A DNA stretch of 64,000 nt from a bacterium. GTDB taxonomy: Bacteria; Patescibacteriota; Saccharimonadia; Saccharimonadales; UBA4665. Below the pieces are notes generated by a model. The model had not been told where the DNA came from and made no database searches. It saw only the letters and a list, made by a program, of their open reading frames with translations. The stretch covers positions 1-64,000 of the forward strand of contig JAJZNU010000003.1 in the NCBI GenBank assembly GCA_021811625.1. Reading direction: 5' to 3'. This document shows, piece after piece, positions 33,439 through 43,123 of this stretch; the first letter of the stretch is position 1, and every line of letters starts with the position of its first letter. Both the position numbers and the translations under genes were made by a program.

Positions 33439-34566
33439 CTATAGCGCATTACCCCCGGGTTGGTCAAGGTTGGGTACATTAATACTAAAGGTCGTCCCTT
33501 TGTTGAGTTCGCTCGAGAGGGTTATTCTGCCGTGCAGAAGGTCAGCCAGCTTCTTAGAAATGTACAAACCAAGTCCCGTACCTTTGGTGCCCTTTAACCG
33601 GTAATCTTCAGACCGGAAGAACTTGGAAAAGAGTTTTGCCTGGTCATTCTTGCTAATCCCGATTCCCGTATCGGACACGCTAAAGGTGGCGCCGTTGTCG
33701 ATGGCAGTGACACTAATGCGAATACCGCCGGCCGTCGTGTACTTGAGAGAGTTAGTCAGAAAATTCTGTAGTATCTCATGCAGGTATAGGCTTGAAGTAC
33801 GGACGTTCAACGGCGTCGGGTTTAATACCTTGTCGAACTTCAGCCCTTTACTCCTGGCCTCCGGCAGATAGTCGTTCCACAGTTCCGCGACGAGTTTGTT
33901 GGCATCGACAGTCTCGGCGTCCGATTTCAAATCGTCGCGCTCGGCTCTCGAAAGTGTCGCCAGGTCGTTTATCATATCGGCCAGGAAGATTATTTGGTTA
34001 TGGGCCTCGTCTAAGTATTTAGGAATACTGGCATCGCTACTCGACTTTTTAAATAACATCTGGACATTACTGACGTTTCCTTCGGCGATGGCTATTGGAG
34101 TCCGTAGCTCATGACTAACCACGCTGATGAACTCGTCACGTTCTTCCTCTAGCAGTTTTTCTCTAGTGATGTCGCGCATCACCAGAACAAAACCTCTGCC
34201 GTCGATCTGCCCATAGCCGGGTCGTACCGGAGCGATACTGAGATAAAGATTGGCATGGCTGCCGTCGGAGTAATGCAATGATAAATCGGTCCTGATGATG
34301 GCCGTCTTGGTCGCTTTAACAATACTAGCAATGTCTTGCTGGACGTTATCGGCGGCATAAACCCTGAGGACGTCTTGGATCGCTTTATTCTCTATGACAA
34401 CGTTTAAATCTAAAAGGTTAAGAGCGGCGGCGTTATATAGATTAATTATTCCGGATTCGTCGAGGGCGATAACGGCGTCCGTCATCGAGTTCATGAGGCT
34501 CAAAAAACGCTCGTGTTCTAGAGTTCCAACCTCAGGCTGCTCCGCACTAGAATCAGTGATTGGCAT
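33439..34566 (-). CDS. Soluble PAS-domain sensor histidine kinase (second)
   Basis: The 375 residues comprise a PAS domain (about 16-135), HisKA with H152 in VSHELRTPIAI, and HATPase_c with NFLTNSLKYT, DTGIGIS, LFSKFFR and GTGLGLYI. No transmembrane helix is seen. No response regulator is adjacent, so it is an orphan kinase; the single-domain regulator at 4214 could be shared. Its layout is close to the kinase at 2934-4097. Confidence 0.92.
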   Translation of the reverse strand: MPITDSSAEQPEVGTLEHERFLSLMNSMTDAVIALDESGIINLYNAAALNLLDLNVVIENKAIQDVLRVYAADNVQQDIASIVKATKTAIIRTDLSLHYSDGSHANLYLSIAPVRPGYGQIDGRGFVLVMRDITREKLLEEERDEFISVVSHELRTPIAIAEGNVSNVQMLFKKSSSDASIPKYLDEAHNQIIFLADMINDLATLSRAERDDLKSDAETVDANKLVAELWNDYLPEARSKGLKFDKVLNPTPLNVRTSSLYLHEILQNFLTNSLKYTTAGGIRISVTAIDNGATFSVSDTGIGISKNDQAKLFSKFFRSEDYRLKGTKGTGLGLYISKKLADLLHGRITLSSELNKGTTFSINVPNLDQPGGNAL

Positions 34567-34605
34567 AATGCTTATAATTATGTCACAGACGAGTCATACA
34601 AGCGA

Positions 34606-35310
34606 CTATATTATACGGGCCCGGTAGACTTTGATTGCTTGGCGTCTGGTTTTGGCGTCTGGTAAAAACTCTTCAAGTTTACTCCAAAAGTCAGCACCGT
34701 GATGGAGTATTACGGTGTGCGTTAGTTCATGAAGTAGCACATAGTCGATAAGCTCCCAAGGCAGCTGCATAAGGTATAGGCTAAGGGTTATATCTTTATT
34801 TTGACTGCAACTACCCCAGCGGCTCTTTAAGGCTCTGACGTGAACCGATTGGTAAGATAAGGCGTGGGTTTGAGCTAGAGTTTTTAGTCTGGCCGGGAGG
34901 AGCTGGACAGCCTCGCTTCTAAGAGCCCGGATAGCTGCTTTGGTGGCAGCCGCTTGAACGATTTGATCAGTGAATTCATTATTTTGGTTATATCTAACGA
35001 CTATGGTGGTGCCGGCAATTTTGGCACTGACATTGGCAACGTTCTCGTCACGAATCAGCGACAAATGATGAGCTTTACCGATTGCTTGACCGTTCTTTAG
35101 GGAGCTGCTGATCACCCCGGCTAATTGACTGCTAATCCAAGCCGATTTGGTAGCCGCAAAGGCAACGGCTCTCGAGTACGGTACCCAGTTTGGCATTGAG
35201 ACTCTAATCTCACCGCTACTGGTGATGGAGAGCCTTATATGCCGGTTATCGCGTCGTTTATATAGCTTTAGCGTTCCGACACCGGGTAAATTAACTTGTT
35301 TAGAAGCCAT
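34606..35310 (-). CDS. YgjP-like (DUF45/M48-type) metallopeptidase
   Basis: The 234 residues match the YgjP/DUF45 family: an N-terminal beta region, then RALKSRWGSCSQNKDITLS and the zinc motif H194-E195-L-T-H198 in LLHELTHTVILHHG, with a further His at 203/204 as probable third ligand. Proteins of this family are thought to be zinc peptidases related to SprT/M48, with unknown substrates. It is separated from the neighbouring kinase genes by short gaps on the same strand. Confidence 0.88.
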   Translation of the reverse strand: MASKQVNLPGVGTLKLYKRRDNRHIRLSITSSGEIRVSMPNWVPYSRAVAFAATKSAWISSQLAGVISSSLKNGQAIGKAHHLSLIRDENVANVSAKIAGTTIVVRYNQNNEFTDQIVQAAATKAAIRALRSEAVQLLPARLKTLAQTHALSYQSVHVRALKSRWGSCSQNKDITLSLYLMQLPWELIDYVLLHELTHTVILHHGADFWSKLEEFLPDAKTRRQAIKVYRARII

Positions 35311-35346
35311 TATGTGAGATTTATTAATAGAGATTAGGAAACGATT

Positions 35347-36009
35347 TCAACGGATCACGATATTGCGACGAGAGAAATCGACTCGACCCTGAACCGGAGA
35401 TGGAACAAGATTAATGAGACCCGGCTTAATAACTTTATCCGCGGCTTCACCGTAACTGACCAGACCTAACTCACGGAGTCTTTTCATAAACGAACTCTCT
35501 TGGGTTTTGAAGGCATGTTTGCCGCTGATCACCAGGTATTTCTCTTCTAGTTTAGGGTTTTGCATGTGAGTTGAAAGGTTATCGAAAGTGGTACGATCCA
35601 GAGGCATGGCGTATTTGTCATCGCTTCGCCGGCGATCACGACCGGAAACGCGGCTGAAAGCTGTTTCGACATCTATCTGAACCCAGACAAGCAGTGGCTC
35701 GGCATGGGTTTTTCGAGCCATTTCCCGCAATGATCGGCGCTGGCTGAAACGCATAGCATTGACATCATAAATAACTGTCACACCGTTCTCTAAGAATTGT
35801 TCGCTCATATAGTCCATGAGATGAGTGACGATGTCATTCTCCTGTTTGTCGTACCGGGGTTTCTCGAACAGTTCGCTGCGAATACGGTCGCTCTGAATAT
35901 TGGCTGCCTGTAAGTTATCGGCGAGTTGGCGTGCGAAAAATGTCTTACCCGATCCCGGATAGCCGTATAATAGAATAAGTAACGGTTTAGTCGGTATGAT
36001 CTTTGACAT
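35347..36009 (-). CDS. P-loop kinase/ATPase of the AAA_33 (zeta-toxin-like) type
   Basis: The protein begins with a Walker A motif (LLYGYPGSGKTFFARQLA) and has DRIRSELF, TVIYDVNAMRF and a later ARG-rich lid (RVSGRDRRRSDDKY), as in small-molecule or nucleotide kinases of the AAA_33 group. The substrate is unknown. I chose the ATG at 36009, preceded by AGGGAA, rather than the frame start at 36048. A TATAAT at 36031-36036 places transcription start downstream of 36048's codon. Length is 220 residues. Confidence 0.75.
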   Translation of the reverse strand: MSKIIPTKPLLILLYGYPGSGKTFFARQLADNLQAANIQSDRIRSELFEKPRYDKQENDIVTHLMDYMSEQFLENGVTVIYDVNAMRFSQRRSLREMARKTHAEPLLVWVQIDVETAFSRVSGRDRRRSDDKYAMPLDRTTFDNLSTHMQNPKLEEKYLVISGKHAFKTQESSFMKRLRELGLVSYGEAADKVIKPGLINLVPSPVQGRVDFSRRNIVIR

Positions 36010-36123
36010 ATTCCCTGCTAGTATATAAGAATTATACTCTCTATGCAAAGGGAGTGAAAAAAATGTTCACTTACAGAGATAAACCAGGCTATCATACCAG
36101 TATTTATCCGTTTATCAATGTCT

Positions 36124-36197
36124 AGGGGTGTCCGTTAATGGTAAGCGGCGACTCTCCAAAAGTCGTGCTGTCGGTTCGAGTCCGACCACCCCTGCCA
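36124..36197 (+). tRNA. tRNA-Trp (anticodon CCA)
   Basis: Acceptor AGGGGTG/CACCCCT, anticodon stem CGACT/AGTCG around loop CTCCAAA (anticodon CCA), T-arm TCGGTTCGAGTCCGA, discriminator G, encoded CCA at 36195-36197. Confidence 0.96.
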
Positions 36198-36271
36198 ATT
36201 TTATCCTTATCGCCTTCGCAATAATCGTTATTGACCTGCTAAATGCGTAAGTGGAGTCAAATTCTAACCCG

Positions 36272-37807
36272 TTAGCTTTTTGCTATATTTATAGCGGCCA
36301 AATTAATACCGCTTCTAAGCCAAGAGATTACATCCTTAGCGCTAAACCGCGCATTCCCGGCATATCGCGCCATACGCTGAACGGCTTCTTTAGCACCGTC
36401 TCCCGGTGTAAACAGAGGCGGTTCCTCGACTGGCTCATCGGACCCATTTCGCCGGCGGATTTGACCTAAACCGGCGGTTGCCAAAAGACCATTACACAAA
36501 CAAAGCCGTCCGACGGTATCGGCTACCTTGCCGAACTTTCTGACGTAGTGTTCGACTGGTTCCGCTGAGCATCGGTATATCGGCGGTCCATCCTTTACCT
36601 GAACAGCTTCGGTGAGCAATTGCTGGTCACAAACCCGCCGGCGTAGATTATTTACCTCGTCTTCAGATAGACTCCCGGCAATTTGGGCGATTTTAAATGG
36701 GTATCCGGTGGACGAAGCCCGAGCGCTGGTTACTATAGTCAGCTCGTTCTTTAGAGCTAAGTCGACGATTTTGTCTCGCCAATCGGGGGCCATTCCCGAA
36801 TCCCGGCAAAGGGCAAAAATGCTCCCGACTTGAATGCCGTTAGCGCCTTCTTGCTTTGCACGGATCAGACCTTCGGGGGTTCCGTATCCTCCGGCCAGCC
36901 AGAATGGTAAGCCTCCCTTAATAAAGTCAGCGGTATCGACGATGTCGCGGTAACCATAGATTGGCTGACCGAGCTCATCGACCTGAAGTGCCCCTCTCGG
37001 CGGCGCATTGTGCCCGCCGGCCGTCGGACCTTCGATAACAAACCCGTTAGGAGCGGTTTGTGGCTCTTTAGAGAGAAATTTCGCCAACGAGTTAGAGGCT
37101 ACGATCGCGATAAATGGCGGCCGAGTCAGGGGCATTTCGGCAAGTTTTGGATAGTTGCGAGGATCGATCGTTACTTTGTGTTTAAGTGACGAGGATCCGG
37201 ATGCGCCGACAATATTCAGTGGAGTGGCGGCTTCTTCATGACGAGATAAATTTTCCAGAGCTTGCGGGATATCAGCCGGAATGCCGGCGCCCATGATAAT
37301 GAATTCGGCTCCTGCCAGCATTGCACCATACAGGCTACTTGGAGTCGGCGGTTCAACTTTCGTTAAAAAATTAATCCCGATAGGGCTTCGGGACCGGTCA
37401 GGGCCGGTTAGTGAATCGGCGTATATTTGAGCTCTTCGAACTTCCGTGTATGTCGCTAGAACATTTAATCTCTCAGCTAAAGAATCGTTACGCTTTCCAA
37501 ATACCGGCGTGGTTAGGTACGGCTGTTGTGGTCGTCGTCCACCTTCGATGTAGTATTTATCTAATGTTTCGGCTACGTATTGTTGGTCCCCAAAGCCGGC
37601 TAAAGCTTGCTGCAAGCAACTATCCATCTCGCCGTTTTGAAGCCGACGGCAAAACACTGTCGCAATCGCTGCTCCGGAGACAATACCGACAGCGCCATTG
37701 GCTGCCGATTCACCGGCTAGTCTCCAATTAGATATTGCTACCCCCATACCACCCTGGAATATATCTGGATAATTTCTGACTTGCTCTGTTAAGTTTTCGG
37801 CGGACAT
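36272..37807 (-). CDS. Nitronate monooxygenase/enoyl-reductase-like FMN protein
   Basis: The 511 residues form a TIM-barrel flavoprotein of the NPD/2-nitropropane dioxygenase family: QGGMGVAISNWRLAG at the N-terminus, GINFLTKV, GAGIPADIP, VIEGPTAGGHNAP, and FWLAGGYGTPEGLIRAKQEGANGIQVGSIFAL as the FMN-phosphate region. The extra length (typical NMO is about 330-380) comes from a C-terminal part with several cysteines (CLCNGLLATAGLGQIR), resembling PfaD-like members. Oxidation of nitronates or a lipid-related reaction is possible; the substrate is unresolved. Confidence 0.82.
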   Translation of the reverse strand: MSAENLTEQVRNYPDIFQGGMGVAISNWRLAGESAANGAVGIVSGAAIATVFCRRLQNGEMDSCLQQALAGFGDQQYVAETLDKYYIEGGRRPQQPYLTTPVFGKRNDSLAERLNVLATYTEVRRAQIYADSLTGPDRSRSPIGINFLTKVEPPTPSSLYGAMLAGAEFIIMGAGIPADIPQALENLSRHEEAATPLNIVGASGSSSLKHKVTIDPRNYPKLAEMPLTRPPFIAIVASNSLAKFLSKEPQTAPNGFVIEGPTAGGHNAPPRGALQVDELGQPIYGYRDIVDTADFIKGGLPFWLAGGYGTPEGLIRAKQEGANGIQVGSIFALCRDSGMAPDWRDKIVDLALKNELTIVTSARASSTGYPFKIAQIAGSLSEDEVNNLRRRVCDQQLLTEAVQVKDGPPIYRCSAEPVEHYVRKFGKVADTVGRLCLCNGLLATAGLGQIRRRNGSDEPVEEPPLFTPGDGAKEAVQRMARYAGNARFSAKDVISWLRSGINLAAINIAKS

Positions 37808-37970
37808 CTGATCCTAACAGTATAGCTACCAATAATGCTAAAGTCTAACCGGTTAAGTGTCTTTTAGCGTGGATAATAGCCAAAGTATGTATTGGGAAAG
37901 CTAATCTAGGTTTCGAAATTAAGTTTCCTCACGATCTTTAGCTACCGAGTAAGCGATCATATATCTATCG

Positions 37971-39626
37971 TCAATCTCCCTGCAGGTCGCGTTGATTGAA
38001 CCGTACAGCTCCTATAACTCCGAGGACTAAGCCAACAATTAACAGCACGGCGTCAGTTGACCAATTGGCGTTGACGGCCGGGGCTAGTGCGACTTGGTGA
38101 AATATAGAAGTATCCAGCAGCCAGTGATTGATATTTAGCCCCGAGCTCAACATCGTAACCAAAAACGACCAACCGATAGCGCCGTAAGCTAGCAGACTGG
38201 TTAGCCGCGGGATGATGCCGTAAGCAAATACACCGATTCCCAGAACCAACAATGTCGGTGCGATGTTGTTGGCACCGGCAAGCAGTAAGGTACGGATAGA
38301 GACGCCGACATGTTGGCTCGCTTCGCCGGCCCATGCCGCCACAGCGCTTATAAGGCAGGCGACTATGACACCCAGAACAATCAGCAGTACCCGTCCGCTT
38401 AACCATCGCAAACGGCTCAGCGGTCTGACTAAAAAATTATCCAGATAGCCATTGGCCTCATCACTACGCATCCGCCCTAGAGCATTGGCTACGTAAACCA
38501 TAATAACCAGCGTTACGAAGAAAAAAGTAAAACCGAGAAACGTCAATACGGCTTGAGTATGTGCTGATTGAGCTAACCGGCTTAAAAGCGGTTTGACGCT
38601 GGCCGAGTCGACGATTTGGGCGGCACTCTTAGCCAGTTCTCCGTATAGAAAAGCAATTGCCGCCACCGCTGCTAACCATCCGGCTATGACGGTGCAATTA
38701 AGCCTTAGCACCGCCGCTAAGGGTGAATGCAACAAACTGGTTTTAGGTGTGGCGGTGTCTTTGTCGGCGACGATCCCCTCATAAAGATCACGTCTGCCGG
38801 CCAGCCAGACCGCTGTGGCAATCAAGACAATCACGAACCCCCCGATCGGCAATAACCACATCGGCCGTGCGTTGTACATCGGCTGAAGCCTCTCGATCCA
38901 ACCAAGTGGAGAAAAATTTAGGAGCCAGTGAGCAGTGGTGCTATCGGCAATAAGCCTAACCATGTAGAATAGACCAAAAACCGCTGCCGAGACACCGGCC
39001 GCCCGACTGCGGACTGGCATAAGCTGACTGGCTACTGCGCCGACCGCCATAAATTCAGCCGCACCGGCAACCAAGGATAACGAAAAAAATAAACCAGCGC
39101 TGTCACTGAACCCCGCGTTATTCAATCTACCGATACTCAGCACCGCTAAGGCAATGACGATGTATAAAAGTAGTAGTCCGCTGGCTAAGCCGGCAAAGGC
39201 GTTAATGGCTGCCCGGCGAGGAGTCGTTTGTCCGGCAAGAAATAGCTCCCATCGCCCAGCGTCTTCCTCACCCCGAAAAGTTTTAGTGGCTACGACTAAC
39301 GCCCAAATAGCACCGGTAGCGGCAATGAGACATAAAAAATTCCAGGTCAGGTATCCTGAAACCGTATCGATTCTATGGGCTACGCCTAGCAGAGCCTCGA
39401 TACCGACATTTCCGCCTAATGACTCGGCTAGTTTTTGTCGGGCGATCTCGCTGGGATAGGCTTTTATATACGAGGAGGCCTTAATAAGCATGTAAAGGGA
39501 TAAAATAACGCCGAGTATCAAGGAGCTGCGAAGAGTACGTTTAGCAATAAACCGTCCGGCTGTCGTTTTGGGGGACCGCAGCAATTTGGCCGGCGGTTCA
39601 GCCGCATTCAGTGGTAGTGCGCTCAT
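37971..39626 (-). CDS. ABC-2 type transporter permease
   Basis: Polytopic membrane protein of 551 residues with about twelve helices in two similar halves, as in ABC-2 exporters of the Tip/ExoP type where two six-helix units are fused. FRGEEDAGRWELFLAGQTTPRR and MRSDEANGYLDNFLVRPLSR are the two matching cytoplasmic coupling segments, indicating internal duplication. It overlaps the ATPase gene by 4 bases. Substrate unknown; antibiotics or lipids are typical. Confidence 0.88.
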   Translation of the reverse strand: MSALPLNAAEPPAKLLRSPKTTAGRFIAKRTLRSSLILGVILSLYMLIKASSYIKAYPSEIARQKLAESLGGNVGIEALLGVAHRIDTVSGYLTWNFLCLIAATGAIWALVVATKTFRGEEDAGRWELFLAGQTTPRRAAINAFAGLASGLLLLYIVIALAVLSIGRLNNAGFSDSAGLFFSLSLVAGAAEFMAVGAVASQLMPVRSRAAGVSAAVFGLFYMVRLIADSTTAHWLLNFSPLGWIERLQPMYNARPMWLLPIGGFVIVLIATAVWLAGRRDLYEGIVADKDTATPKTSLLHSPLAAVLRLNCTVIAGWLAAVAAIAFLYGELAKSAAQIVDSASVKPLLSRLAQSAHTQAVLTFLGFTFFFVTLVIMVYVANALGRMRSDEANGYLDNFLVRPLSRLRWLSGRVLLIVLGVIVACLISAVAAWAGEASQHVGVSIRTLLLAGANNIAPTLLVLGIGVFAYGIIPRLTSLLAYGAIGWSFLVTMLSSGLNINHWLLDTSIFHQVALAPAVNANWSTDAVLLIVGLVLGVIGAVRFNQRDLQGD

Positions 39627-40528
39627 TGCGGTTGATCCTTATTAATCTTCTCGCCGCCGTAAAGTGATAAGAACAGTTCCTCCAGAGATGGCTCTCTACT
39701 TAGCAATGATTTGGGGTGACCGGCGATTATGGCGGCCAACAATGGCTCGATTGGCCCTCTTATCTGACAAGTTAATTGGTGTCCAATCACCCGGACATTG
39801 CTGACGCCTTTAATATGATCAACGCGGGGCGGTTTAGTTTCAAAAGTTGCTTCGACGCTTAGTGCCGACAAGTGACGCATTTGCGGTAGGGTCCCGAGTT
39901 CGACTAATTTACCCGACCGTAAAATTGCAATCCGATCACATAAGGCCTCGACTTCCTCGAGTACATGAGATGACAGAAAAATTGTTTGACCATTGGCTCG
40001 GGCCTCGAGCGCGCATTCCTTAAAGGCCTGCTCCATAATGGGGTCCAGACCGCTCGTCGGTTCGTCCATGATAAGCAAGTCGGCTCTGGTCATGAACGCC
40101 GCGATAATATTAATCTTTTGGCGGTTGCCCTTAGAATAGGTTCTGACCTTTTTTGTGGGATCGAACTGAAACTTTTTTATAAGCTCGGTCATGTATTTTT
40201 TGTCGATTTTGCCGTTAATTTTGCCGAGCAGGTACAGGGTTTCTCCACCGGTTAAATTTGGCCAGAAAGTCGATTCGCCGGGAATATAGGCAAGGCGTTG
40301 GTGGGCTTCGACTTTATTGGACTGAGTATCCAGACCGAAGATCATCGCCCTACCTGCCGACGGTTTAATTAGCCCTAAAATTGAGCGTATGGTGGTGGTT
40401 TTGCCGGCACCGTTAGGGCCCAAGTAACCGAGGATCTCTCCTTTTTGTACCTCAATATTTAACGGGGCCAGCGCTACGAACGATCCATAGCGTTTTGTTA
40501 ACCCCTCGGTTTTTATTGCTGCATCCAT
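39623..40528 (-). CDS. ABC transporter ATP-binding protein
   Basis: ATPase partner of the downstream permease. The 301 residues contain Walker A (GPNGAGKTTT at 37-46), the signature region YSKGNRQKINI (variant of LSGGQ, usual in this subclass), Walker B (LLIMDEPTSGLDP) and the H-loop (FLSSHVLEEV). The C-terminal region after 220 is the usual regulatory extension. It is the first gene of the pair. Confidence 0.93.
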   Translation of the reverse strand: MDAAIKTEGLTKRYGSFVALAPLNIEVQKGEILGYLGPNGAGKTTTIRSILGLIKPSAGRAMIFGLDTQSNKVEAHQRLAYIPGESTFWPNLTGGETLYLLGKINGKIDKKYMTELIKKFQFDPTKKVRTYSKGNRQKINIIAAFMTRADLLIMDEPTSGLDPIMEQAFKECALEARANGQTIFLSSHVLEEVEALCDRIAILRSGKLVELGTLPQMRHLSALSVEATFETKPPRVDHIKGVSNVRVIGHQLTCQIRGPIEPLLAAIIAGHPKSLLSREPSLEELFLSLYGGEKINKDQPQ

Positions 40529-40766
40529 ATGCTCTCCGCTTACGCTTATTGATATAAGTAATATTGTCAGAAATTACCGATAGGAGCAACCTATACCATG
40601 CTGGTTGGCCGCGGCGCACCGCCAATACTGGCTAACCCTAGTACAGACAGCACCCCCCTACTGTCAGAGTTCTATGAAGCTTGGGTGTTTTAAGTCCTCG
40701 CTAGAAACCACTCGCTGAACTCGTGCCAGGCGCTCGGTTTACGCTTATAAAATTGTCTAAACAAAA
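40529..40766 (-). other. Structured spacer upstream of the ABC exporter
   Basis: Read on the minus strand, the spacer contains GACAG/CTGTC around a G-rich loop (near 40643-40662), then GGTTAGCC pairing with GGCCAACC (one mismatch) enclosing GGCG-GTG-CGCC (near 40601-40637). These stacked hairpins could be a regulated leader of the ABC genes or the terminator region of the DUF922-like gene. Confidence 0.35.
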
Positions 40767-41660
40767 CTACAGAATTACACCCTGTTTAAAACCGTAATCG
40801 TTACTAATGTCGTAGCGGGTGTTAATTAGGTTATTGTTGGCGATATCGACATTGACGGTTTGATTCACGACCGCATCAATCTGGGAACAGTTTGTCGGAA
40901 TGGTACTGCTTAGGTCGCGGTATAGTTTTACGGCGGACTGCTCGTCTAAGTTAACGTGACCTTGTTCATAGGCTTTTAGTTTCGATAGATACGTTTGCCA
41001 TAGTAGTTTTAAGCCGTTGTTGGTGCCATCCGATGCTTGCCAACTAGGAAATACTTGTTTGATGTGAAGTGTCACTTCGACATTGCTTATGGTACAGATA
41101 TTTCCGACAGCGGAGTTATAGCTCACGCTCCAGGCAATGGTGTCGGCTGTCGCGGCAGCGTATTTTCCGGTCGTACCATTGGTTCCGGAAGTACTAATCG
41201 GGGTACATTCGGCTATCTCGTCAAGAATATGTTCAGGTGTATTACCGTAGACCGTGTAACTGTCCGGAGCATCGACAACCTGTAGGTAGCCCGGGCTGTT
41301 TGGTGGAATAGCGCTAGGATGAGGGGGTGATGTATCAACATTGCATAACGGCGTTGGGAGCGCTTCGGAACCGGCCGAGGCCGGATCCATGTTCGGTGAA
41401 CTACTAAGAACGGCTGGCGCTGACGAGGAGGGGCTATTGACTGTCGGTGACGGCTTTATTGAGACCGACGCCGAATCACTCGGCGTTAGATAGTGATACT
41501 CGCGACTCTCACCGGCTGATGACCCGATGGCGTTACTTAGTACGAAGCAGGTTAAAACGCCCGGCACTATAACCCGGCGCATTATATGTCCACTTCGTCC
41601 CAACAATGAGCACGAATTAGATAACCCGGAACTCTTATGAGTCCGGAGTTTAAACCACAT
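40767..41660 (-). CDS. Exported DUF922-like protein (putative zinc protease)
   Basis: The 297 residues begin with a long charged leader (1-28), then a hydrophobic export segment (about 29-50), a Ser/Pro-rich linker (about 60-125) and a C-terminal domain resembling DUF922. There TIAWSVSYNS and KAYEQGHVNLDEQSA (E232, H235) look like a short zinc-binding motif. Known members are only predicted proteases. The start at 41660 is supported by GGGAGGAG four bases upstream; an ATG at 41582, just before the hydrophobic segment, is an alternative. The start codon lies in a hairpin (41656-41679). Confidence 0.75.
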   Translation of the reverse strand: MWFKLRTHKSSGLSNSCSLLGRSGHIMRRVIVPGVLTCFVLSNAIGSSAGESREYHYLTPSDSASVSIKPSPTVNSPSSSAPAVLSSSPNMDPASAGSEALPTPLCNVDTSPPHPSAIPPNSPGYLQVVDAPDSYTVYGNTPEHILDEIAECTPISTSGTNGTTGKYAAATADTIAWSVSYNSAVGNICTISNVEVTLHIKQVFPSWQASDGTNNGLKLLWQTYLSKLKAYEQGHVNLDEQSAVKLYRDLSSTIPTNCSQIDAVVNQTVNVDIANNNLINTRYDISNDYGFKQGVIL

Positions 41661-41679
41661 AAAACTCCTCCCTTATGTG
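41656..41679 (-). promoter_or_regulatory. Hairpin enclosing the Shine-Dalgarno and start codon of the DUF922-like gene
   Basis: CACATAA and TTATGTG (7 bp, perfect) flank the loop GGGAGGAGTT. The ATG is in the 3' arm and the ribosome-binding site in the loop. A TATAGT on the minus strand just upstream would place the hairpin at the very 5' end of the mRNA. Confidence 0.5.
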
Positions 41680-41798
41680 AGAACTATACTCTAACACGGA
41701 ATGGCGCGCGGCGCAATATACTGTGGTAGTATTAGTACTGGCTACCCGTTCGCATTATTGCAGCTAAAATTGGGCCAATAGGGTCTATAATTAGACTC

Positions 41799-43019
41799 AT
41801 GAGCAACCAGATGCTGTCAACGACCCGAGAGACGATCCGAAAATCCGCTAAGGCCATCGGCTACCCGGTAGACGTTATTGAAAAGTTTTTGCGTTCCGAA
41901 GCCGAACATACATTTGAAATCAAACTTGGTAATAAGACATTTCCCGCCTTTAGAGTTCAACACAATAGTAAACTCGGGCCGTATAAGGGCGGCATCCGCT
42001 TCCATCCCGGAGTTAATATTGATGAGGTCCGGGCCCTCGCCACTTTGATGACTCTGAAGACGGCGGCGGCCGGTTTGCCTCTCGGTGGCGGTAAGGGCGG
42101 CGTCGCCGTAAATGTAAAAAGTTTAACCCCGCAAGAAATTGAGACCATCGCCCGACAATACGCCCGGAAGCTATCCAACCATTTAGGACCGTCTATAGAT
42201 ATACCGGCTCCGGATGTTAATACTGATTCCCGAGTTATGGATTGGATGGTTGACGAACTCGAAAAGGTTACCGGGGATAATCATCAAGCCACATTTACCG
42301 GGAAATCCATTGAGAATGGCGGTAGTGAAGGCCGTGAGCCAGCGACCGGTAATGGCGGCAGTCTAGCATTGTACGAATTTCTGCGTGCTAAAAAACTCGA
42401 CGGGAAAAAGTTAACCGTTGCCTTGCAGGGTTTCGGTAACGTCGGATACTATTTTGCCCGTTCCTTAGTAAACTATCCTAACCTCTCGTTAATTGCGGTA
42501 TCCAACAGTCAAAATTCCTGGCACAACCCCGAGGGTTTTGACATCAAGCAGCTCCCCGCCAACATTACTCGTCCGGAAATGATCCCCATGTTCGGTAATG
42601 CGAAGCAATTATCACCCGATAACATTGTAAAAACCGATTCGGATATCTTGGTCCTGGCAGCCTTAGAAAATGCCATAACCGCCGATAACGTTAAAACGGT
42701 AAAAGCCAAAATTATAGTCGAGCTAGCTAACGGTCCTATTAGTGAAGGCGCCTCCGAATACCTCGCGTCAAAGGGAGTCATGGTTATTCCGGATATTCTG
42801 GCCAACGCCGGAGGAGTGATTGCCTCCTACTTGGAATGGCGTCAGAACTTAGCCGGGAAACATTGGAGTGAAGAAGAGGTTAACCGAAAAATGGGCCACA
42901 TCTTGTCTACCGCGATCCGCTCAGCGATTGAGCGAGCCGAAAGTGAAAAGATTGACCTCCGCGAAGCCGCTATCCAGCTGGCCTTGATTAGGGTGTTAGG
43001 TGTCAAAGTTACCTCCTAA
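41799..43019 (+). CDS. gdhA: Glutamate dehydrogenase (Glu/Leu/Phe/Val family)
   Basis: Interconverts glutamate with 2-oxoglutarate and ammonia using NAD(P). The 406 residues include KLGPYKGGIRFHPGVNIDEV, the active lysine region LPLGGGKGGVAV, APDVNTDSRVMDWM, and the dinucleotide fold GFGNVGYYFA; NGPISEGA and DILANAGGVI follow. Length and motifs suit the hexameric class. A TATAAT at 41786-41791 ends 7 bases before the ATG with no Shine-Dalgarno, so the message is probably leaderless. Confidence 0.95.
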   Translation: MSNQMLSTTRETIRKSAKAIGYPVDVIEKFLRSEAEHTFEIKLGNKTFPAFRVQHNSKLGPYKGGIRFHPGVNIDEVRALATLMTLKTAAAGLPLGGGKGGVAVNVKSLTPQEIETIARQYARKLSNHLGPSIDIPAPDVNTDSRVMDWMVDELEKVTGDNHQATFTGKSIENGGSEGREPATGNGGSLALYEFLRAKKLDGKKLTVALQGFGNVGYYFARSLVNYPNLSLIAVSNSQNSWHNPEGFDIKQLPANITRPEMIPMFGNAKQLSPDNIVKTDSDILVLAALENAITADNVKTVKAKIIVELANGPISEGASEYLASKGVMVIPDILANAGGVIASYLEWRQNLAGKHWSEEEVNRKMGHILSTAIRSAIERAESEKIDLREAAIQLALIRVLGVKVTS

Positions 43020-43065
43020 ACTGTTTATAACTTTCACGATTTTACCAACATCGCTGTAAATAGTC

Positions 43066-43094
43066 TTGCTTCTGAGTAAGCTTAAGCATATAAT
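43066..43094 (+). promoter_or_regulatory. Promoter of the alpha-glucan operon
   Basis: TTGCTT (43066-43071), 17-base spacer, perfect TATAAT (43089-43094), 29 bases before the first gene of the operon. Confidence 0.7.
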
Positions 43095-43123
43095 TTACTC
43101 GTAAATAGACTGAAAAGTTCAAA

